Assembly (NCBI GenBank): GCA_039025235.1
Contig: JBCCOS010000003.1
Span: 186,001 to 250,000, forward strand
Length of the DNA: 64,000 nucleotides
Source of the DNA: MED-G105 sp039025235
GTDB lineage: Bacteria; Pseudomonadota; Alphaproteobacteria; Caulobacterales; Parvularculaceae
Direction: 5' to 3'
Made by a program: the position numbers and the translations under genes
Part shown: positions 59,629 through 64,000 of the stretch, one piece after another
How the letters are laid out: each line of letters starts with the position of its first letter
How positions within the stretch are numbered: position 1 is the stretch's first letter
The notes under the pieces: generated by a model
Told to the model about the DNA's origin: nothing
Databases searched by the model: none
What the model saw: the letters and a program-made list of their open reading frames with translations, nothing else

Positions 59629-59787
59629 GACTGAAATACCCTTATTTTGGAGGAAAATTACCTAAGATATGGATTTAAAATAGTCGAATAATTATAAATA
59701 TTCAACTTTAAAGGAAAAAAGACTTTTGCCATTTGGCTATCGTTTGGGTGTTTAGTTCAGGTGTTTAGAACGACTTCGGAGCGAACA

Positions 59788-62700
59788 ATGGTAAATTTGC
59801 GAGACCATCGAGAGGCAATTTGGGCTGCCGCGTGGCAAAGTGAACGTCACTTATTGGATGTGCTTTGCGAACGCTGGGCGCCAAATCACAATGACCGTGA
59901 ATGGATCTCCCAACAAGCTGGAGAATGGGTTGAAGCGCTTCGCAACGATAGTGCATCAGGGCTTATGGAAGCCTTTCTTGCCGAATACGGATTATCAACT
60001 GAAGAGGGCGTCGCTCTCATGTGTTTGGCGGAGGCACTTCTGCGGGTTCCAGATGCTGAAACAATTGATGAATTGATTGAGGATAAAATCGCACCTTCCA
60101 AATGGGGAGAGCATCTTGGAAAATCGTCGTCGTCTTTGGTGAATGCATCAACTTGGGCACTTCTGCTCACCGGCGGTGTTCTCAACGAAGAAAAAAGTAC
60201 AGGTATCGCAAGCATTTTGCATCGTGCCGTAAAACGTCTTGGCGAACCGTTGATTCGCATTGCAGTTGGACAAGCCATGAAAGAGCTTGGTCGGCAATTC
60301 GTCTTGGGGGAGACGATCGAAGACGCTGTCGCTCGCGCGGGGCGCCAGGAGACACAAGGATATACATACTCCTATGACATGCTTGGTGAAGCGGCGATGA
60401 CATCGCATGATGCTGATACCTATTTCCAGAGTTATAAAGACGCGATAGCGACGTTAGCGCGTCACGGAACTGATAAGGATGTTCGACTGAAACCCGGAAT
60501 TTCCATCAAGCTTTCAGCGTTACACCCAAGATACGACGCGCTGAAGCATGAACGTGTTATAAAGGAGTTATTGCCGCGTGCATTGGACCTTGTGCAAGAC
60601 GCAAAAAAAGCGGGGATTGGTCTGAACATTGATGCCGAAGAGGCGAGCCGCCTCGATATCTCGTTGGACATCGTCCAGGGAATACTTTCCCATGAGAGAG
60701 GGAGTGATTGGGACGGTTTTGGTGTTGTGGTGCAGGCATATGGCAAGAAGGCCTCAAGCGTCATAGATTGGCTTTATGCTGTTTCTAAGGAGTTTGACCA
60801 AAAGATAATGGTCCGACTGGTGAAGGGGGCTTATTGGGATACTGAAGTAAAACGAGCGCAGATCGACGGTATTGATACATATCCAGTTTTTACACGGAAG
60901 ACGTATACAGATATATCATATATCTGTTGCGCCCGAAAATTACTGTCAATGACAGACCGGATTTACGCCCAATTTGCTACTCATAACGCTCATACTATGG
61001 CCGCGATCGTAAATGCCGCTAAGCCTGGTCTAGCTTATGAGTTTCAACGCCTTCATGGCATGGGTGAAGCCCTTCATGATATTGTGAAACGGGAAACAGA
61101 TAGACCTTGTCGCATCTATGCACCTGTTGGTGCCCATCGAGATCTTTTGGCATACCTTGTCCGGCGGTTGCTAGAAAATGGCGCAAACTCATCATTCGTC
61201 AATCAGATTGTCGATACGAGCGTGCCGGTCGATGAAATTGTTGCCGACCCCTTTGAAATATTGTCAACAAGTGACCTCTCTAATGTAAATGATCTTCCGG
61301 CGCCTCCTGACTTATTTGCCCCCCATCGAGTTAATGCTAAAGGCTGGGACCTTCGAAATCCGAATTCCCGACTTGAGTTTGATGCTGCCCGAACGCCATT
61401 TCAAGAAAGCGTTTGGTCGGTGATGCCTCTACTCGCCGGATCTTGCGATCATCAAGGGGAGAGCGTAGACGTAATAAATCCAGCAGATCCTGGCGAGCGG
61501 GTAGGTCGTTATAATCAGTCTACAATTGAAAATTGCAATACAGCACTCACACAAGCAACAGTCTGGACAGCCGATCCTGAGGTGCGCGCATCGATTTTAC
61601 GGCGCTCTGCCGACCTCTTTGAACGCGACAGCGGAGAAATCTTTGCAATTCTCATTCGAGAGGCAGGAAAGTCCAGCGATGACGCTATCTCTGAGATTCG
61701 CGAGGCCGTCGATTTCTTAAGGTTTTATGCGGGCGAAGCGGAGCGCCATGGCGCTCGCCCAGCCCGCGGCGTGATCGCATGTATATCGCCTTGGAATTTT
61801 CCTCTGGCAATTTTTACTGGACAGATCGCAGCCGCCCTTGCTGCGGGCAATGCGGTCCTTGCTAAGCCTGCAGAGCAAACGCCGATTGCGGCCTGGAAAG
61901 CCACGACTTTGCTCCATGAGGCAGGCGTTCCGCTAAGTGCATTGCAATTACTCTTTGGTGAAGGGGTGAACATCGGAAAAGCGATAACGCAAGATCCGCG
62001 TGTCGACGGCGTGGTGTTTACCGGGTCGACTGAAACAGGACAGCGGATCAACCGAGCAATGGCGGAGGGCCTAAAACCCGATGCGCCTCTGATTGCCGAG
62101 ACCGGTGGTTTGAATGCGATGATTGTTGACTCAACAGCGTTGCCGGAACAGGCGGTGCGCGATGTTATTGCATCGGCCTTTCAGTCTGCTGGACAAAGAT
62201 GTTCAGCACTGAGAGTTTTATATCTTCAGGAAGATATCTATGCACCATTTTGCGAGATGCTTTTTGGCGCCATGGATGAACTCGCCATTGGAAACCCGTG
62301 GTCTTTCTCTACTGATATCGGCCCCGTTATCGACGGTCAGGCGAAAGACAAGATTCGATCATACCTAGACGGACAGAATCAAAGGGGAAAATTGGTAAAA
62401 ACCATAAAAGTGCCGTCCAATGGATATTTTGTGGCGCCAAGTGTAATAAAAGTCTGCGGAATAGAGGATTTAAAAGAAGAGATTTTCGGTCCGGTTTTGC
62501 ATCTTGCATCCTTTGCGGCCGACAACCTTGAAAGTGTCATTCGTAACATTAACGCGCGTGGATATGGCTTGACCTTTGGCATTCACTCCCGGATTGACGA
62601 TCGTGTAGATCAAGTGACGAAAAAAATTCGTGCAGGAAATATCTATGTAAATCGAAACCAGATTGGTGCGGTGGTGGAATCACAGCCCTTTGGTGGCGAG

Positions 62701-63297
62701 GGATTGTCCGGTACGGGGCCAAAGGCTGGTGGACCAAATTATGTTTCTCGTTTTTATCGCAGCAAGGTAGCGGGGCAAACGAATTCTGATCGTCAGCCTT
62801 TTGATGCGCGTTACGGAATTTCGTTACAAGATATCCAAGCGACCTTGCAAAAAAGACAAAATTTGGATGAGCGTCCGATATCAACGCAAACTATGCCTGG
62901 ACCGACCGGGGAATCAAATCGCCTGTCCATTCATCCTCGCGGTGTGATGTTATGTCTTGGACCAAGTTGCGATGAAGCCGATGAACAGGCGCTGGCGGTG
63001 CAAAAGCTCGGATGCCCAACGCTTCGTATCGCCCCTGGCGTTGTCGGTGCAGATGCTATTGATGGTGCATTAAACATTAATTATCTGAAAAACCTTAACG
63101 GGTTTGCGGGTGTTGTTCTTTATGGTGATGAAGAAAGTCTACGGGCCGCTAGGATCGCTTTGGCCGACCGTCAGGGGCCAATCCTACCACTGATTACTAA
63201 CGCTGATTTTAAAGAGCGATGCGTTACTGAAAGACATATTTGTATCGACACAACGGCGGCTGGTGGTAATGCTACGCTCCTTGCAAACGCTTTCTAA
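59788..63297 (+). CDS. putA: Bifunctional proline dehydrogenase / P5C dehydrogenase
   Basis: 1169 residues from the ATG at 59788 with GGAG 7 nt upstream; a GTG nine codons earlier is open but less likely. Oxidises proline to glutamate. No N-terminal ribbon-helix-helix domain, so it is not a self-repressing PutA. PRODH region about 170-480 (MVRLVKGAYWDTEVKRAQ, FATHNAHTMAAI). ALDH region about 530-1010: SPWNFPLAIFTG (about 667), VFTGSTETGQRI, catalytic Cys in SAGQRCSALR (about 805), EEIFGPVLHLASF, QPFGGEGLSGTGPKAGG. A C-terminal about 120-residue extension is present as in longer PutA types. Divergent to putR. Confidence 0.96.
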   Translation: MVNLRDHREAIWAAAWQSERHLLDVLCERWAPNHNDREWISQQAGEWVEALRNDSASGLMEAFLAEYGLSTEEGVALMCLAEALLRVPDAETIDELIEDKIAPSKWGEHLGKSSSSLVNASTWALLLTGGVLNEEKSTGIASILHRAVKRLGEPLIRIAVGQAMKELGRQFVLGETIEDAVARAGRQETQGYTYSYDMLGEAAMTSHDADTYFQSYKDAIATLARHGTDKDVRLKPGISIKLSALHPRYDALKHERVIKELLPRALDLVQDAKKAGIGLNIDAEEASRLDISLDIVQGILSHERGSDWDGFGVVVQAYGKKASSVIDWLYAVSKEFDQKIMVRLVKGAYWDTEVKRAQIDGIDTYPVFTRKTYTDISYICCARKLLSMTDRIYAQFATHNAHTMAAIVNAAKPGLAYEFQRLHGMGEALHDIVKRETDRPCRIYAPVGAHRDLLAYLVRRLLENGANSSFVNQIVDTSVPVDEIVADPFEILSTSDLSNVNDLPAPPDLFAPHRVNAKGWDLRNPNSRLEFDAARTPFQESVWSVMPLLAGSCDHQGESVDVINPADPGERVGRYNQSTIENCNTALTQATVWTADPEVRASILRRSADLFERDSGEIFAILIREAGKSSDDAISEIREAVDFLRFYAGEAERHGARPARGVIACISPWNFPLAIFTGQIAAALAAGNAVLAKPAEQTPIAAWKATTLLHEAGVPLSALQLLFGEGVNIGKAITQDPRVDGVVFTGSTETGQRINRAMAEGLKPDAPLIAETGGLNAMIVDSTALPEQAVRDVIASAFQSAGQRCSALRVLYLQEDIYAPFCEMLFGAMDELAIGNPWSFSTDIGPVIDGQAKDKIRSYLDGQNQRGKLVKTIKVPSNGYFVAPSVIKVCGIEDLKEEIFGPVLHLASFAADNLESVIRNINARGYGLTFGIHSRIDDRVDQVTKKIRAGNIYVNRNQIGAVVESQPFGGEGLSGTGPKAGGPNYVSRFYRSKVAGQTNSDRQPFDARYGISLQDIQATLQKRQNLDERPISTQTMPGPTGESNRLSIHPRGVMLCLGPSCDEADEQALAVQKLGCPTLRIAPGVVGADAIDGALNINYLKNLNGFAGVVLYGDEESLRAARIALADRQGPILPLITNADFKERCVTERHICIDTTAAGGNATLLANAF

Positions 63298-63361
63298 GCC
63301 AGGTTGTTGTTGATATGTTTGAACGGCGCCATTATTTGGCGTGCGAAAGGAGCGCTCTTCC

Positions 63362-64000
63362 GTGACACGATATGATGCGGTCATAATTGGTGGTGGCCAC
63401 AATGGGTTAGTCTGCGCGTTTTACCTGGCGAGTGCCGGGTTAACCGTAAAAATCCACGAGCGGCGTGATATTGTTGGCGGCGCTGCTGTGACCGAAGAGT
63501 TTTTTCCTGGGTTTCGAAATTCAACCGCGAGCTATACGGTCAGTCTACTGAACCCTAAGATTATTCAGGATATGAAGCTGAAGGAGCGCGGCCTAAGATT
63601 TATAAAGCGTCCGATCTCAAACTTTTTTCCGATCGATAAAACTCAGTATCTGAAGCTTGGGGGCAGCGTCTCACGCACACAAGATGAGTTCCGAAAATTC
63701 TCAAGCCATGATGCAGAGATATTGCCCGAGTATCATCGGCGCATTGACGCGGTCGCCGATGTATTGCGTGCCCTCTCGGAGAAAACGCCGCCAAATCCGC
63801 GACGCGGTATAAGAGGTGCGTTGCAAGCCGCCATTCAGCTTTGGCCTGCTGCGCGCGGCTCCGAGACTCTGCATCGGGACTTACTCGATCTTTTCACAAA
63901 AAGTGCCCGCTCATTTTTGGATGGATGGTTTGAAAGTGACCATGTGAAAGCGGCGTTTGCGTTTGATTCGATTGTTGGTAACTATGCGAGCCCCGAAACG
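63362..64000 (+). CDS. Phytoene dehydrogenase-like FAD oxidoreductase, N-terminal part
   Basis: 213 codons before the window ends. GTG start at 63362 with AGGAG about 10 nt upstream. The FAD dinucleotide fold is at the start (YDAVIIGGGHNGLVCAFYLASAG, then HERRDIVGGAAVTEEFFPGF), as in PYROXD2/CrtI-like amine or carotenoid oxidoreductases. Starts 64 bp after putA and is probably co-transcribed. The substrate is unknown; a link to amino-acid catabolism is inference. Confidence 0.85.
   Translation, partial: MTRYDAVIIGGGHNGLVCAFYLASAGLTVKIHERRDIVGGAAVTEEFFPGFRNSTASYTVSLLNPKIIQDMKLKERGLRFIKRPISNFFPIDKTQYLKLGGSVSRTQDEFRKFSSHDAEILPEYHRRIDAVADVLRALSEKTPPNPRRGIRGALQAAIQLWPAARGSETLHRDLLDLFTKSARSFLDGWFESDHVKAAFAFDSIVGNYASPET

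Overview
The window is bacterial chromosome from an alphaproteobacterium of intermediate GC. Gene content and order point to the Hyphomicrobiales or a close relative. The evidence is the ctpA-envC-rlmH-rsfS-nadD-obg block, the ftsE-ftsX-ydcF-plsC-DUF2125 block with a divergent MJ0042 zinc-ribbon gene and hpt, the HDAC-like/histidine phosphatase/xseB/dxs/tlyA/RumA-like block, and pepA next to MarR. The intergenic repeats also resemble mosaic palindromic repeats known from Rhizobiales. I cannot name a genus. I saw no rRNA, tRNA, CRISPR array, transposase or phage gene.

Layout. 1-7 kb: a radical SAM gene with a DUF938 methyltransferase, a SYLF lipid-binding protein, a membrane cytochrome c, pheA and ctpA. 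7.4-13.2 kb: a minus-strand block for cell-wall and ribosome work (envC, rlmH, rsfS, nadD, obg) with an ergothioneine-type egtD inside it. 13.2-17.7 kb: GST, a TPR lipoprotein, leucyl aminopeptidase and MarR. 17.8-25.4 kb: DUF2125, plsC, ydcF, ftsX and ftsE, with the zinc-ribbon membrane protein and hpt facing away. 26-35 kb: HDAC-like amidohydrolase, histidine phosphatase, xseB, dxs, a ribbon-helix-helix gene, a 38-codon lysine-rich microprotein, tlyA, a RumA-like methyltransferase and another methyltransferase. 35-44.7 kb: aroC, pdxH, an MBL hydrolase, an ATP-grasp-like orphan, a DUF442 phosphatase-like protein, a membrane AraC regulator, a CaiB-type CoA transferase and a GDPD. 45-52.9 kb: leucine biosynthesis, with leuA, leuC and leuD on the minus strand and leuB separated from them by a secreted CocE/NonD hydrolase. 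53-59 kb: PaaI-like thioesterase, an OxyR-like regulator, small unknown genes, a ferredoxin-NADP reductase, an ABM-fold protein and an XRE-cupin regulator. 59-64 kb: putR and putA, then a phytoene-dehydrogenase-like oxidoreductase cut by the window end.

The most informative non-gene structure lies upstream of leuA. A 49-codon leader peptide carries the run LLLLRGLLL. It is followed by a 9-bp hairpin with a U-run, and an 8-nt upstream segment is perfectly complementary to one arm of that hairpin. This is a textbook leucine attenuator. Between the terminator and leuA a second leucine-rich ORF has a perfect GGAGG site and overlaps the leuA start codon as ATGA.

A dispersed family of roughly 100-bp double-hairpin repeats occupies many gene borders in both orientations. 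A related element appears to have truncated a GNAT gene whose remnant lies behind ctpA. Several starts given here differ from the longest reading frame because a Shine-Dalgarno sequence, a signal peptide or a family-typical N-terminus supports an internal start; each entry says so.
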